A stretch of 64,000 nt of DNA from Pseudomonas_T sp032052615 (GCA_032052615.1 DAMBWF010000002.1:62001-126000), one strand, 5' to 3'; positions 31,018-40,310 are shown, counted from the stretch's first letter. Made by a program: numbers and translations. Notes: generated by a model not told the origin, from the letters alone.

Positions 31018-33455
31018 TACTGCCAAAAAATTCTAAGCCGAGAGATTTCACGGCACATGCCTCTAAGGGTGGCGTAAAACCGCAGATCCCAGATTTGCCA
31101 AGGCAGCAGCATGGTGCGTCACTTCAGCATCAACTGCACGCATTGAAGCCAATGGCCGAAGCAGCTAAGAACTTTCAACAGGGGATAGATGTTGAAAGCG
31201 GCTTGGGCTTGCAAATCCAGTTCGTCGGTCAGCCCGATGTGGAAATGGCTTTCCAAAGCCTTGGTGATGAGCGCAAGAAAATCGAACTCCTCAGCGTACG
31301 CCAAGAGGGAGACCAGACCATTGCCAACGTCTTCGTCCCCGATGGCAAGCTCGACCACTTTGAGAGGATCGTTACGGAGTACCTTCAGGAGAAGAAGGAC
31401 AAGAACGGTAATCCCCGAGACCACCGTAACCTAGTCAACACGATCGAATCGATTCGCAACGCCGAGTTGGAAGCGTTATGGACAGACGATCCAGATTTGC
31501 TGCCGGACGACAAATCAAAAGAGTTTTGGTGGGAGGTGTGGCTTCCGGTACGAGGTGCGCGCCAGGCCGTTATTAACGATTTCACCAAGATCGTCGAAGG
31601 TAGTGGATGCGTAGTCAGCGAAGCACGAGCTGATTTTCCCGAACGAACTGTGGTGCTGATGAAAGGTTCCCAGCGCCAATTCTCGCAATCGGTGATGGGG
31701 CTCAACTGCGTCGCTGAGCTTCGTCGAGCCAAAGAAACCGCAGACAGTTTCGATGACTTGGCCAATGAAGAGCAAATCGAATGGCTGGATGAATTGGTTG
31801 CGAGAACTGATTTCCCAGCAGTCAATCGTCACGCTCCCAGGATTTGTTTGCTGGATTCTGGTGTCAATCGCGCCCACCCCTTGCTCAGTCCACTGATCGA
31901 GGAAGAGGATACTCACACCGTAAACCCTCAGTGGGGTAAGCACGATGAGGAGAACCACGGCACCGGTATGGCAGCCCTCGCAGCCTATGGCGATCTTACC
32001 GACTGCCTATCATCACTTGAACGTGTGAGCATTCATCATCGGCTTGAGTCGGTGAAGCTTCTTCCAAGCCATGGGGCGAACGAGGGGAACGCACTGCTTC
32101 ATGCATCGCTTTTTGCTGAAGGGGTGGCGCGACCAGAAATTAGCCACGCGGATCGATCCAGGGTCTTTAATTCAGCAGTTAGCGCCGAGGACTATCGTGA
32201 CCGCGGTCGCCCATCCTCCTGGTCTTCAAAGCTGGATAGCCTGGCTGCGGATGCCGATAACGAAGGTGAGTTCCCCAGGCTGTTTATCCAATCGGCCGGG
32301 AACATTCGCGACATCAACGCTTGGATGCTTTATCCCGCGAGCTTGAGCACCAACCTGATCCATGATCCGGGGCAGGCTTGGAACGCTCTGACAGTGGGGG
32401 CCTGTACCCGTAAAATGGACACGAGACCCACTGCCTATGAACCAATAGCGCAAGAAGGTGGGCTCAGCCCCTTCACCACAACCTCTGCTACGTGGGAAAG
32501 TGCCTGGCCATTGAAACCGGACGTGGTTTTTGAGGGGGGCAATGCTGCCAAGGACCGATATGGCGCAGCGGGGATGGCGAGCCTTAATTTGCTCACCGCA
32601 AAGAATGAGTTCGAGGCAAGACGATTCTGTACCTTTAACGCTACGAGCGCAGCGTCGGCATTGTGCTCTCGTATGGCGGCCCAAATTCTGGTTCAGTATC
32701 CGGCCTTGCGTCCAGAGACAGTCCGCGCCCTGATTGTTCACTCAGCAGAATGGTCGGAAGCTATGCGCGAGGCTTATCTCCCTGCTCGCCCAGTGAAATC
32801 GGACTACGTAAACCTCATTCGACATGCCGGCTGGGGAGAACCAAGTCTTGAACGTGCTCTTTGGAGTGCGAGCAACACTCTCACCTTGGTGGTGGAAGAC
32901 CAGCTCTACCCTTATAAGAAAGGTAAGGGGAAGATCGATACGAAGGAGATGAATCTCCACAACATCCCTTGGCCAAAGGACGAGCTTGAAGCTCTTCAAG
33001 GTGCAGAGGTGGAGATGAAGGTAACCCTTTCCTATTTTGTTGAGCCGAATCCCTCTGCTCGCGGCTCCGCGTCCAAGTATCACTACCCATCACACCGCCT
33101 ACGATTCGATGTTAAGCGGCCTTTGGAAGGGCCTGATGATTTTGTGGGACGCGTAAATGCGGCTGCTGAGCAAGTGAATGAAGGGATGGCGCCCAAGGAT
33201 CCCGACTGGCTCCTGGGGGGGCAATACAGGCACAAAGGGTCCATTCACCAAGACATTTGGAAAGGCACTGCTGCTGATCTCGCAAGCCGTGGCTTGCTGG
33301 CTGTGTTTCCTGGAATGGGCTGGTGGAGAACCCGACCCAATCTCAACCGGTACGCGCTCCCCGCTCGTTACAGTCTGATCATCTCTATCAAAACCCCGGA
33401 GACGGACATCGATCTGTATACCGCTGTCGAAAACAAGCTGGCTATCCTGGTTTAA
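30981..33455 (+). CDS. ietS: Subtilisin-like serine protease of an IetAS-type system
   Basis: 824 residues, no signal peptide, so probably cytoplasmic. The S8 catalytic triad is complete: Asp292 in ICLLDSGVN, His326 in NHGTGMAAL, Ser556 in FNATSAASA. The oxyanion Asn441 is in IQSAGN. About 280 residues precede the protease domain and ~250 follow (beta-rich, VEMKVTLSYFVEPNP). Known: IetS works with the AAA partner; the protease presumably acts on host or phage proteins after activation by IetA. Overlap with ietA suggests coupled translation. Confidence 0.87.
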   Translation: MPDKRNAKREHLILPKNSKPRDFTAHASKGGVKPQIPDLPRQQHGASLQHQLHALKPMAEAAKNFQQGIDVESGLGLQIQFVGQPDVEMAFQSLGDERKKIELLSVRQEGDQTIANVFVPDGKLDHFERIVTEYLQEKKDKNGNPRDHRNLVNTIESIRNAELEALWTDDPDLLPDDKSKEFWWEVWLPVRGARQAVINDFTKIVEGSGCVVSEARADFPERTVVLMKGSQRQFSQSVMGLNCVAELRRAKETADSFDDLANEEQIEWLDELVARTDFPAVNRHAPRICLLDSGVNRAHPLLSPLIEEEDTHTVNPQWGKHDEENHGTGMAALAAYGDLTDCLSSLERVSIHHRLESVKLLPSHGANEGNALLHASLFAEGVARPEISHADRSRVFNSAVSAEDYRDRGRPSSWSSKLDSLAADADNEGEFPRLFIQSAGNIRDINAWMLYPASLSTNLIHDPGQAWNALTVGACTRKMDTRPTAYEPIAQEGGLSPFTTTSATWESAWPLKPDVVFEGGNAAKDRYGAAGMASLNLLTAKNEFEARRFCTFNATSAASALCSRMAAQILVQYPALRPETVRALIVHSAEWSEAMREAYLPARPVKSDYVNLIRHAGWGEPSLERALWSASNTLTLVVEDQLYPYKKGKGKIDTKEMNLHNIPWPKDELEALQGAEVEMKVTLSYFVEPNPSARGSASKYHYPSHRLRFDVKRPLEGPDDFVGRVNAAAEQVNEGMAPKDPDWLLGGQYRHKGSIHQDIWKGTAADLASRGLLAVFPGMGWWRTRPNLNRYALPARYSLIISIKTPETDIDLYTAVENKLAILV

Positions 33456-33870
33456 ATATCCTTCAAATGGGCTCAGGGTTCCGCCTCAGGAATAGTGATG
33501 ATCAAAATTTCTGAGAGGGCGGTAGGCGATTCTGAGCATTTTGCGTTTTTCGGAGGGTTGATTCATAGACGAAGTGACCACAGCCATGCATCAGATGTTG
33601 ATTGACACGCGTGCCGCCTAGGTTAGCCTTGCGGTTGAGGGCTGCAATTGCGCATTTGTCGGGTTTGGGTACCAGTATGAGCCCCCCGTAATTTTGGCAG
33701 CAGAGGAAGCTGGTTCCTCTGAAGTAGTGACGGCGGGCATTGCCCGTCGGATTCTGAACCCAAGGTCGCGAGACTTGGAGCTAAAGGATCGCTGCGACTA
33801 CTCCTCATCCATTACCCCGTAAAGGCACACATCGGTAGCGCAGTGGAAACACTGACCCTCACTAGGCTAT
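33456..33870. other. Non-coding stretch between ietS and the transposon end, with a possible decayed gene fragment
   Basis: No intact gene is seen. On the plus strand a frame ending at about 33822 reads VGFGYQYEPPVILAAEEAG and onward with protein-like composition, but it is interrupted upstream by an in-frame TAG near 33620 and has no good start. It may be a remnant of an inactivated gene or chance. Confidence 0.4.
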
Positions 33871-34000
33871 TCAGCTTTTGTGAGATGTGGGTAGGGTCTT
33901 CTCAGCTTTTTTGTGAAACGCGCCCCTTCACTTCACAAAAAAAATGGCCAAGCGTCCCATTTCACGAGGCCTGGCCTATCACCTATTTTGTGAACCTACA
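33871..34000 (-). repeat. Tn7-like left end: terminal TGT and three TnsB-type repeats
   Basis: Read on the minus strand from 34000: TGTAGG, then repeat 1 TTCACAAAATAGGTGATAGG (33994-33975), repeat 2 TTTCACAAAAAAGCTGAG (33918-33901) and repeat 3 TCTCACAAAAGCTGA (33885-33871). An inverted TTCACAAAAAAAA copy lies near 33932. The Tn7 left end, as remembered, has a TGT terminus and three ACAAAATAG-containing sites. The five bases outside (CCAAG, 34001-34005) are the predicted target duplication; the other copy would be left of the window. Confidence 0.65.
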
Positions 34001-34026
34001 CCAAGCGTTGGACGCGTACCTCTCGA

Positions 34027-34050
34027 CCCCGGCCTTGTGCCGGGGTTTTT
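34027..34050 (+). terminator. Intrinsic terminator, probably that of gyrB
   Basis: Stem CCCCGGC / GCCGGGG with loop CTTGT followed by TTTTT, oriented for plus-strand transcription, 26 bases outside the predicted transposon end. No plus-strand core gene precedes it in the window, as expected if the insertion separated it from gyrB. The 34051-34221 stretch holds no gene. Confidence 0.8.
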
Positions 34051-34221
34051 CATTTCGGTGGGGGAAAGCGAAGGAGAGATCGTTCGCTGTGGAGAAACGA
34101 ACCGTCGGTTGCCGACGATGGCTCATCGAACGCAAGGCAGGTAAGAGAGGCGGCTGAGGCTACCGCCAGCCTCGGCAGCCTCAGCGCCTGGATGAGCCGG
34201 CCAGTACCAGGCCGCTCAGCC

Positions 34222-34998
34222 TCAGGGTAACGTGGCCGGCGTCTCGACCAGCGGAGCGTCGGCGTCGAGGCAGCCGATTTCCCGCTGGGTGCGCTCGACC
34301 CAGGCGAAGGCCCGTTCGTTGAGGTCGGCGGCGGCCCGGGAGCCCTGCCCTTCGGCCCACATCGCCGGGCCGATGACCACCCGCACGGTGCCGGGATATT
34401 TGGCCCAGCCCGCCTTGGGCCAGTAGCGGCCGGCATCGTGGGCGATGGGCAGCACTGGCAGGCCGGCGTTGACAGCCAGGGAAGCGCCGCCCCGGGAGAA
34501 CTTGCCGATCTGCCCCACCGGGACCCGGGTGCCTTCCGGGAACACCAGTACCCAGGCGCCCTGCTGGAGGCGTTCGCCGCCTTGGCGGGCGAGCTGTTTG
34601 AGGGCGGCCTTGGGGTTGTCGCGGTCGATGGCGATGGGCCGGAGCATGGCCATGGCCCAGCCGAAGAACGGTACGTAGAGCAGCTCCCGCTTCACCACCT
34701 GGCTGAGGGGCTCGAAGAACGCCGAAAGGAAGAAGGTTTCCCAGGTGCTCTGGTGCTTGGCGAGGATCACGCAGGGGCGCTCGGGCAGGTTCTCCAGGCC
34801 GCGGATGTCGTAGCGGATGCCGACCACCACGCGCGCCAGCCACACGGCCAGGCGGCACCAGTTCTGGATCACGAAGCGGTAGCGGGCGCGAAACGGCAGA
34901 AACGGCGCGACGAAGACGCTGACGATGCACCAGACGAAGGAACTGGACGACAACAGCAAGTAGAACAGAACGGTACGCAGGACCTGCAGGACACTCAT
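34222..34998 (-). CDS. lptA: 1-acyl-sn-glycerol-3-phosphate acyltransferase
   Basis: Inner-membrane acyltransferase making phosphatidic acid from lysophosphatidate. 258 residues with an N-terminal membrane helix, the catalytic block KHQSTWETFF (His82; an HX4E form of the usual HX4D) and FPEGTR for acyl-acceptor binding. The ATG at 34998 overlaps the gmhB stop as ATGA, so it is preferred to the GTG at 35007. The position corresponds to PA0005 of P. aeruginosa. It is last in the operon glyQ-glyS-gmhB-lptA. Confidence 0.92.
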   Translation of the reverse strand: MSVLQVLRTVLFYLLLSSSSFVWCIVSVFVAPFLPFRARYRFVIQNWCRLAVWLARVVVGIRYDIRGLENLPERPCVILAKHQSTWETFFLSAFFEPLSQVVKRELLYVPFFGWAMAMLRPIAIDRDNPKAALKQLARQGGERLQQGAWVLVFPEGTRVPVGQIGKFSRGGASLAVNAGLPVLPIAHDAGRYWPKAGWAKYPGTVRVVIGPAMWAEGQGSRAAADLNERAFAWVERTQREIGCLDADAPLVETPATLP

Positions 34999-35540
34999 GG
35001 GGTGCACTCTCGGGCAAGTAGCCGGTCGGCCACGGCCGCCAGATCGTCGAACACCAGCACGCTCGCCGGTAAGGGGGTTTCCAGGGTGCGCGGGCCTTTC
35101 CCGGTCTTCACCAGCACCGGCTGGCAGCCGGCCGCCACGGCCGCTTCCAGGTCGCCCCGACTGTCGCCGACAAACCAGACGCCCTCCAGGGGTACGTCAT
35201 AGTGGGCCGCGATCCGGCGCAGCAGGCCGGGCTTCGGCTTGCGGCAGTCGCAGCCTTCGTCCGGGCCATGGGGGCAGTAGAGAATCAGGCCCAGCTCGCC
35301 GCCCCGCTCCGCCACCCGCTCGCGTAGGCGGTGGTGCATGGCATCGAGTGTCTCCCGGGTGAAGTAGCCCCGGGCCACGCCGGATTGGTTGGTGGCGACC
35401 GCCACGGTCCAACCCGCGCGGGACAGGCGCGCGATCGCGTCGAGGGCGCCAGGAATCGGCCGCCACTCGTCGAGGGACTTGATATAGGCGTCGGAGTCTT
35501 GATTGATGACGCCGTCGCGGTCGAGGATCAGTAGCTTCAT
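34995..35540 (-). CDS. gmhB: D-glycero-beta-D-manno-heptose-1,7-bisphosphate 7-phosphatase
   Basis: HAD-superfamily phosphatase of ADP-heptose synthesis for LPS core. 181 residues: LILDRDGVINQDSDAYI (nucleophile and acid/base Asp), VATNQSGVARGYF, a zinc loop with Cys/His (LYCPHGPDEGCDCRKPKPGL), and FVGDSRGDLEAA. ATGA overlap with lptA downstream; 56 bases after glyS. Confidence 0.94.
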   Translation of the reverse strand: MKLLILDRDGVINQDSDAYIKSLDEWRPIPGALDAIARLSRAGWTVAVATNQSGVARGYFTRETLDAMHHRLRERVAERGGELGLILYCPHGPDEGCDCRKPKPGLLRRIAAHYDVPLEGVWFVGDSRGDLEAAVAAGCQPVLVKTGKGPRTLETPLPASVLVFDDLAAVADRLLARECTP

Positions 35541-35596
35541 CGGGCAGCCTCAGCGCCGAGCGGCCCGGGCGCGCGAGGCGCCCGGACCGGCTGGCG

Positions 35597-37651
35597 TCAG
35601 CCCAGCAGGGAGATGTCGGCGACGCCGAGGAACAGCCCGCGCAGGCGCGCGAGCAGGGCGTAGCGGTTGGCGCGGACATTAGCGTCCTCGACGTTCACCA
35701 GCACCGCCTCGAAGAAGGCGTCCACCGGCTCGCGCAGCTTCGCCAGGCGCTCCAGGGCCTCGCCATAGCGCCGCTCGGCGGCCATGGGCTGCACCGCGTG
35801 GTCCGCCTGCTGGATCGCCGCGTAGAGGGCGAATTCGCTGGGGTTGTCGAAGTAATGGGCCTCGACGCTGGCCGGCACCGTGCCTTCCGCCTTGCCCAGC
35901 AGATTGGAGACCCGCTTGTTCACCGCCGCCAGGGCCTCGGCGTCCGGCAGCCGGCGGAAGGCCTGCACCGCCTGTACGCGTTGGTCGAAGTCCAGGGCCG
36001 AGTCCGGGTTCAATGCCCGCACCGCCAGGTAGACGGGCGCCTCGATGCCCTCGTCCTCGTAGCGTGCCCGCAGACGGTCGAAGATGAACTCCAGCACCTG
36101 CTCGGCCAGGCCTTCGCGCTTCACCTTGTCGCCGTAGCGCTGGATGGCGAAGGCCACCGCCTCCCGCAGGTTCAGGTCCAGGCGTTTCTCGATCAGGATG
36201 CGCAGGATGCCCAGGGCCTGACGGCGCAAGGCGAAGGGGTCCTTGCTGCCGGTGGGCAGCATGCCGATGCCGAAGATGCCCACCAGGGTATCCAGCTTGT
36301 CGGCGATGGCCACGGCCGCCCCGGTGGCGCTTTGGGGCAGCTCGGCACCGGCGCCGCGAGGCATGTATTGCTCGTTGAGGGCCTGCGCCACGTCCGGCGC
36401 CTCGCCGTCGTTGAGAGCGTAGTAGTAGCCGGCGATGCCCTGCATCTCGGGGAATTCGCCGACCATCTCGGTGGCCAGGTCGCACTTGCCGAGCAGGCCG
36501 GCGCGGGCCGAGCGCTGCGGATCGGCGCCGATCTGCGGGGCGACGAAGGCGGCCAGGGCGGCAACCCGCTCGGCCTTGTCGTAGACGCTGCCCAACTGCG
36601 CCTGAAACACCACCTGCTTGAGGCGTTCGTTGAAGCTTTCCAGGCGCTGCTTCTTGTCCTGCTTGAAGAAGAATTCGGCGTCGGTGAGGCGTGGCCGCAC
36701 CACCTTCTCGTTACCGGCGACGATCTGCGCCGGGTCCTTGCTGTCGACGTTGGCCACGGTGATGAAGCGAGGCAGCAACTTGCCGTGGGCGTCCAGCAGG
36801 CAGAAGTACTTCTGGTTGTCCTGCATGGTGGCAATCAGCGCCTCCTGGGGCACCTCGAGGAAGCGTTCCTCGAAGGCGCACACCAGCGGCACCGGCCATT
36901 CCACCAGGGCGGTCACTTCGTCCAGCAGCGCCGGCGGCACGATGGCCCGGCCCTGCTGTTCGGCGGCCAGGGCCTCGACGCGTTGGGCGATGAAGGCCCG
37001 GCGCTCGGCGAAGTCGGCCATCACGTGGGCGCTGCGCAGGTTCTGCAAATAGCTGGAGGGCTGAGCGATGCTCACCGCCTGCGGATGGTGGAAGCGGTGG
37101 CCGCGGGACTCGCGGCCGGCGCGCTGGGCGAGGAGCTCGCATTCCACCACCTGCTCGCCGAACAGCATCACCAGCCATTGGGTCGGCCGGACGAATTCCT
37201 CGCGGCGGGCCGCCCAGCGCATGCGCTTGGGAATCGGCAGGGCCGCCAGGGCGCTCTCGACGATGCCGGGCAGCAAGTGCACCGCCGGCTGGCCCGGGAT
37301 CTGCTGGGAGAAGCGCAGCTTGGGTCCGCTGCGGTCGATCCGCTCCAGGTCCACGCCGCACTTCTTGGCGAAACCCAGGGCGGCCGGGGTGGGGTTGCCC
37401 TCGGCGTCGAAAGCCGCTTGCAGCGGCGGGCCGTCGAGGTTGACGCTCCGATCCGGCTGCTGGGCGGCCAGTTGGTCCACCTGCACCGCCAGGCGGCGCG
37501 GCGCGGCGAACACGCGAGCGGCCACGTAGCCGAGGCCGGCGGCCTTCAGGCCTTGCTCGATGCCGGCGAGGAAGGCATCGCCAAGGCTCTTGAGGGCCTT
37601 CGGCGGCAGTTCTTCGGTACCCAGTTCGACGAGAAAATCCTGTGCGCTCAT
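35597..37651 (-). CDS. glyS: Glycyl-tRNA synthetase beta subunit
   Basis: 684 residues, normal for the alpha2beta2 bacterial enzyme. It starts DFLVELGTEELPPKALKSL, contains FITVANVDSKDP and TLVGIFGIGMLPTGSKDPFALRR, and has a C-terminal anticodon-binding region. It overlaps glyQ by four bases (translational coupling), giving balanced subunits. Confidence 0.97.
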   Translation of the reverse strand: MSAQDFLVELGTEELPPKALKSLGDAFLAGIEQGLKAAGLGYVAARVFAAPRRLAVQVDQLAAQQPDRSVNLDGPPLQAAFDAEGNPTPAALGFAKKCGVDLERIDRSGPKLRFSQQIPGQPAVHLLPGIVESALAALPIPKRMRWAARREEFVRPTQWLVMLFGEQVVECELLAQRAGRESRGHRFHHPQAVSIAQPSSYLQNLRSAHVMADFAERRAFIAQRVEALAAEQQGRAIVPPALLDEVTALVEWPVPLVCAFEERFLEVPQEALIATMQDNQKYFCLLDAHGKLLPRFITVANVDSKDPAQIVAGNEKVVRPRLTDAEFFFKQDKKQRLESFNERLKQVVFQAQLGSVYDKAERVAALAAFVAPQIGADPQRSARAGLLGKCDLATEMVGEFPEMQGIAGYYYALNDGEAPDVAQALNEQYMPRGAGAELPQSATGAAVAIADKLDTLVGIFGIGMLPTGSKDPFALRRQALGILRILIEKRLDLNLREAVAFAIQRYGDKVKREGLAEQVLEFIFDRLRARYEDEGIEAPVYLAVRALNPDSALDFDQRVQAVQAFRRLPDAEALAAVNKRVSNLLGKAEGTVPASVEAHYFDNPSEFALYAAIQQADHAVQPMAAERRYGEALERLAKLREPVDAFFEAVLVNVEDANVRANRYALLARLRGLFLGVADISLLG

Positions 37652-38616
37652 TGCGCGGCCTCCTTCAGCTTGGCCAGTACTTCGTCACGCGCCAGCACCT
37701 CATCGCGAAGCGCGGGCGGGGCCAGGGGGAAACCGAGGCGCGCGCGCGCCTGCAGGTAGCTCTGCGCCACGGCGCGGGCCAGGGTGCGCACCCGCAGGAT
37801 GTAGCGCTGGCGCTCGGTCACCGAAATGGCGCGGCGCGCGTCCAACAGGTTGAAGGTGTGGGACGCCTTGAGCACCATCTCATAGGTAGGCAACGGCAGG
37901 TCGAGCTGGCTCAGGCGGTTGGCTTCGGATTCATAGAAGTCGAACAGCTCGAACAGCTTCGGCACGTTGGCGTGCTCGAAGTTGTAGGTGGACTGTTCCA
38001 CCTCGTTCTGGTGGAACACGTCGCCGTAGGTGACCTTGCCGAACGGGCCGTCCGCCCACACCAGGTCGTAGACCGAATCGACGCCCTGCAGGTACATGGC
38101 CAGGCGCTCCAGGCCGTAGGTGATCTCGCCGGTCACCGGGTAGCACTCAATGCCCCCGACCTGCTGGAAGTAAGTGAACTGAGTGACTTCCATGCCGTTC
38201 AGCCAGACTTCCCAGCCCAGGCCCCAGGCGCCGAGTGTCGGCGATTCCCAGTTGTCCTCGACGAAGCGGATGTCGTGCACCAGCGGGTCGATGCCGATGG
38301 CTTCCAGGGAACCCAGGTACAGCTCCTGGAAGTTCTCCGGGTTGGGCTTGAGGACCACCTGGAACTGGTAGTAGTGCTGCAGGCGGTTGGGGTTCTCGCC
38401 GTAGCGGCCGTCGGTGGGACGCCGGCTGGGCTGCACGTAGGCGGCGTTCCAGGTCTCCGGCCCGATGGAGCGCAGGAAGGTGGCGGTGTGGAAGGTGCCG
38501 GCGCCCACTTCCATGTCATAGGGCTGCAGGACGACGCAGCCTTGCTCGGCCCAGTATTGCTGCAAGGCCAGGATCAGATCCTGGAAGGTGCGCATGGCGG
38601 GTATGGTCTGGCTCAC
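37648..38616 (-). CDS. glyQ: Glycyl-tRNA synthetase alpha subunit
   Basis: 322 residues holding the class II catalytic core: TFQDLILALQQYWAEQGCVVLQPYD, TFLRSIGPETWNAAYVQPSRRP, VGGIECYPVTGEITYGLERLAMYLQG. The C-terminus shows a tandem RDEVLA-RDEVLA, about six residues longer than I expect for the family. First gene of the operon that continues with glyS. Confidence 0.97.
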   Translation of the reverse strand: MSQTIPAMRTFQDLILALQQYWAEQGCVVLQPYDMEVGAGTFHTATFLRSIGPETWNAAYVQPSRRPTDGRYGENPNRLQHYYQFQVVLKPNPENFQELYLGSLEAIGIDPLVHDIRFVEDNWESPTLGAWGLGWEVWLNGMEVTQFTYFQQVGGIECYPVTGEITYGLERLAMYLQGVDSVYDLVWADGPFGKVTYGDVFHQNEVEQSTYNFEHANVPKLFELFDFYESEANRLSQLDLPLPTYEMVLKASHTFNLLDARRAISVTERQRYILRVRTLARAVAQSYLQARARLGFPLAPPALRDEVLARDEVLAKLKEAAQ

Positions 38617-38794
38617 GGAAAAGTCACCCGATTCGGCGGCGAGGAAAAGCCGCTGAGTATACCCGAAGGCTCCTTCGCGGACCCAGCCAGAGGGGCATGG
38701 ACGGTCGACGAGCGCCTTGAGCGGAGCGCCTGGTCTGGTTTTTTATACAGGTCCGTTTATAGTGCGAGACCCCATCCGCTTCCAAGAACCTCCC

Positions 38795-39355
38795 ATGCCC
38801 CGCTGCGCCTGGTGCACCGACGATCCCTTGTACAGGGCCTACCACGACGAGGAATGGGGCGTGCCCCAGCGCGATCCGCAGCGGTTGTTCGAAATGCTCC
38901 TGCTGGAGGGCTTTCAGGCCGGGCTCTCCTGGATCACCGTGCTGAAGAAGCGCGCCCGCTACCGCGAGGTGCTGTTCGGCTTCGACGCCGGGCGCCTGGC
39001 GCGGCTGGGCGACGACGAGATCGACGCGCTGATGGAGGACCCGGGGATCATCCGCAACCGCGCCAAGCTGCGCTCGGCCCGGCGCAACGCCCAGGCCTGG
39101 CTCGAATTGGAGGACCCGGTGGTGTTCCTCTGGTCCTTCGTCGGCGGCGCGCCGAAGGTCAATCGCTTCGTGGCCCTGGGCGAGGTACCGGTCACCACGC
39201 CGGAGGCCGAGGCCATGAGCACGTCGCTGAAGAAGGCCGGCTTCACCTTCGTTGGGCCCACCATCTGCTATGCCTTCATGCAGGCCACCGGCATGGTCAT
39301 GGACCACACCCTGGACTGCGAGCGGCACGTGGCGCTGTCGACTGATCGCCGGTAA
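38795..39355 (+). CDS. tag: DNA-3-methyladenine glycosylase I
   Basis: Base-excision repair enzyme removing 3-methyladenine. 186 residues; zinc ligands are visible as CAWC near the N-terminus, YHDEEWG, and DHTLDCERH near the C-terminus. The catalytic-region motif is LLEGFQAGLSWITVLKKR. The start at 38795 is set by the family N-terminus MPRCAWC; the longer frame from 38717 is not family-like. Divergent from glyQ. Confidence 0.95.
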   Translation: MPRCAWCTDDPLYRAYHDEEWGVPQRDPQRLFEMLLLEGFQAGLSWITVLKKRARYREVLFGFDAGRLARLGDDEIDALMEDPGIIRNRAKLRSARRNAQAWLELEDPVVFLWSFVGGAPKVNRFVALGEVPVTTPEAEAMSTSLKKAGFTFVGPTICYAFMQATGMVMDHTLDCERHVALSTDRR

Positions 39356-39422
39356 CGGAGCGGCATGCGTCTTGTCCTACAGGATGGGTAGAATAGGCGC
39401 CCCCGATTTTCAGGAGTGACCC

Positions 39423-40310
39423 GTGGAAAAGCTCAAAGGCGCGATGGTCGTCGGTTTCCTGCGCCTTTTCGCCCTGCTGCCCTGGGGCGTGGTGCAGCGC
39501 CTGGGCGGCATGATCGGCTGGATGATGTGGAAATTGCCGACCCGCGCCCGGCGGGTGGTGCGTATCAACCTCGCCCATTGTTTCCCCGAACTGGACGACG
39601 AGGCCCGCGAGCGCTTGGTGAAGCGCAGCCTGATGGACATCGGCAAGACCCTTACCGAGAGTGCCTGTGCCTGGATCTGGCCGGCCCGCAAGTCGCTGCG
39701 GCTGATCCGCGAGGTGGAAGGCATGGAGGTACTGCGCGAGGCGCTGGCCTCCGGCGACGGCCTAGTGGGCATCACCAGCCACCTGGGTAACTGGGAAGTG
39801 CTCAACCACTTCTACTGCACCCACGCCAAGCCGATCATTTTCTACCGACCGCCCAAGCTGAAGGCCGTGGACGAACTGCTGAAGAGGCAACGGGTGCAAT
39901 TGGGCAATCGGGTGGCGCCCTCCACCCCCGAGGGCATCATCAGCGTGATCAAGGAAGTCCGCCGGGGCGGTTGCGTGGGGATTCCGGCGGACCCCGAGCC
40001 CGCCCTGAGCGCCGGCCTGTTCGTGCCGTTCCTCGGCACCCGGGCGCTGACCAGCAAGTTCGTTCCTTCCCTGCTGGCCCGGGGCAAGGCGCGCGGGGTC
40101 TTCTTCCACGCCGTGCGGCTGGAGAACGGCTCCGGCTACAAGGTGATTCTGGAGGCAGCCCCTGCCGACCTCTACGACCCCGACCCGCAGGTGGGCGTGG
40201 CGGCCATGAGCCGTGTACTGGCAAGCTACGTGCGGCGCTACCCGAGCCAGTACATGTGGAGCATGAAGCGCTTCAAGTACCGCCCCGAAGGCGAGGCGCG
40301 CTGGTACTGA
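39423..40310 (+). CDS. Lipid A biosynthesis lauroyl/myristoyl acyltransferase (HtrB/LpxL family)
   Basis: Membrane-anchored late acyltransferase. 295 residues with an N-terminal helix (MVVGFLRLFALLPWGVVQRLGG), the HX4D/E-type motif SHLGNWEVLN, RPPKLKAVDELLKRQR, and GGCVGIPADPEPALSAGLFVPFLGTRALTS. It corresponds in position to PA0011. In P. aeruginosa such enzymes add secondary lauroyl chains to lipid A. Confidence 0.92.
   Translation: MEKLKGAMVVGFLRLFALLPWGVVQRLGGMIGWMMWKLPTRARRVVRINLAHCFPELDDEARERLVKRSLMDIGKTLTESACAWIWPARKSLRLIREVEGMEVLREALASGDGLVGITSHLGNWEVLNHFYCTHAKPIIFYRPPKLKAVDELLKRQRVQLGNRVAPSTPEGIISVIKEVRRGGCVGIPADPEPALSAGLFVPFLGTRALTSKFVPSLLARGKARGVFFHAVRLENGSGYKVILEAAPADLYDPDPQVGVAAMSRVLASYVRRYPSQYMWSMKRFKYRPEGEARWY

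Larger units (their letters stand above)
1..34000. mobile_element. Tn7-like transposon (left part cut by window edge), metal-resistance and defence cargo
   Basis: Seen: the right boundary at 34000 starts, read inward on the minus strand, with TGTAGGTTCACAAAATAGG. This resembles the Tn7 left end as I remember it (TGTGGGCGGACAAAATAG). Two further CACAAAA-type repeats lie inside in the same orientation. The DNA to the left is clearly less GC-rich than that to the right and carries only accessory genes. Known: Tn7-like elements insert beside a conserved gene recognised by TnsD and carry their tns operon at the opposite end. Inferred: the target is the 3' end of gyrB, expected next to lptA in the P. 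aeruginosa order, and the tns genes lie left of the window. No recombinase is visible here, so a different type of island is not excluded. Confidence 0.65.

Noticed and set aside
35798..37759. Plus-strand frame of 653 codons over glyS
   Set aside because: Product of high GC at third positions on the opposite strand; glyS is certain.
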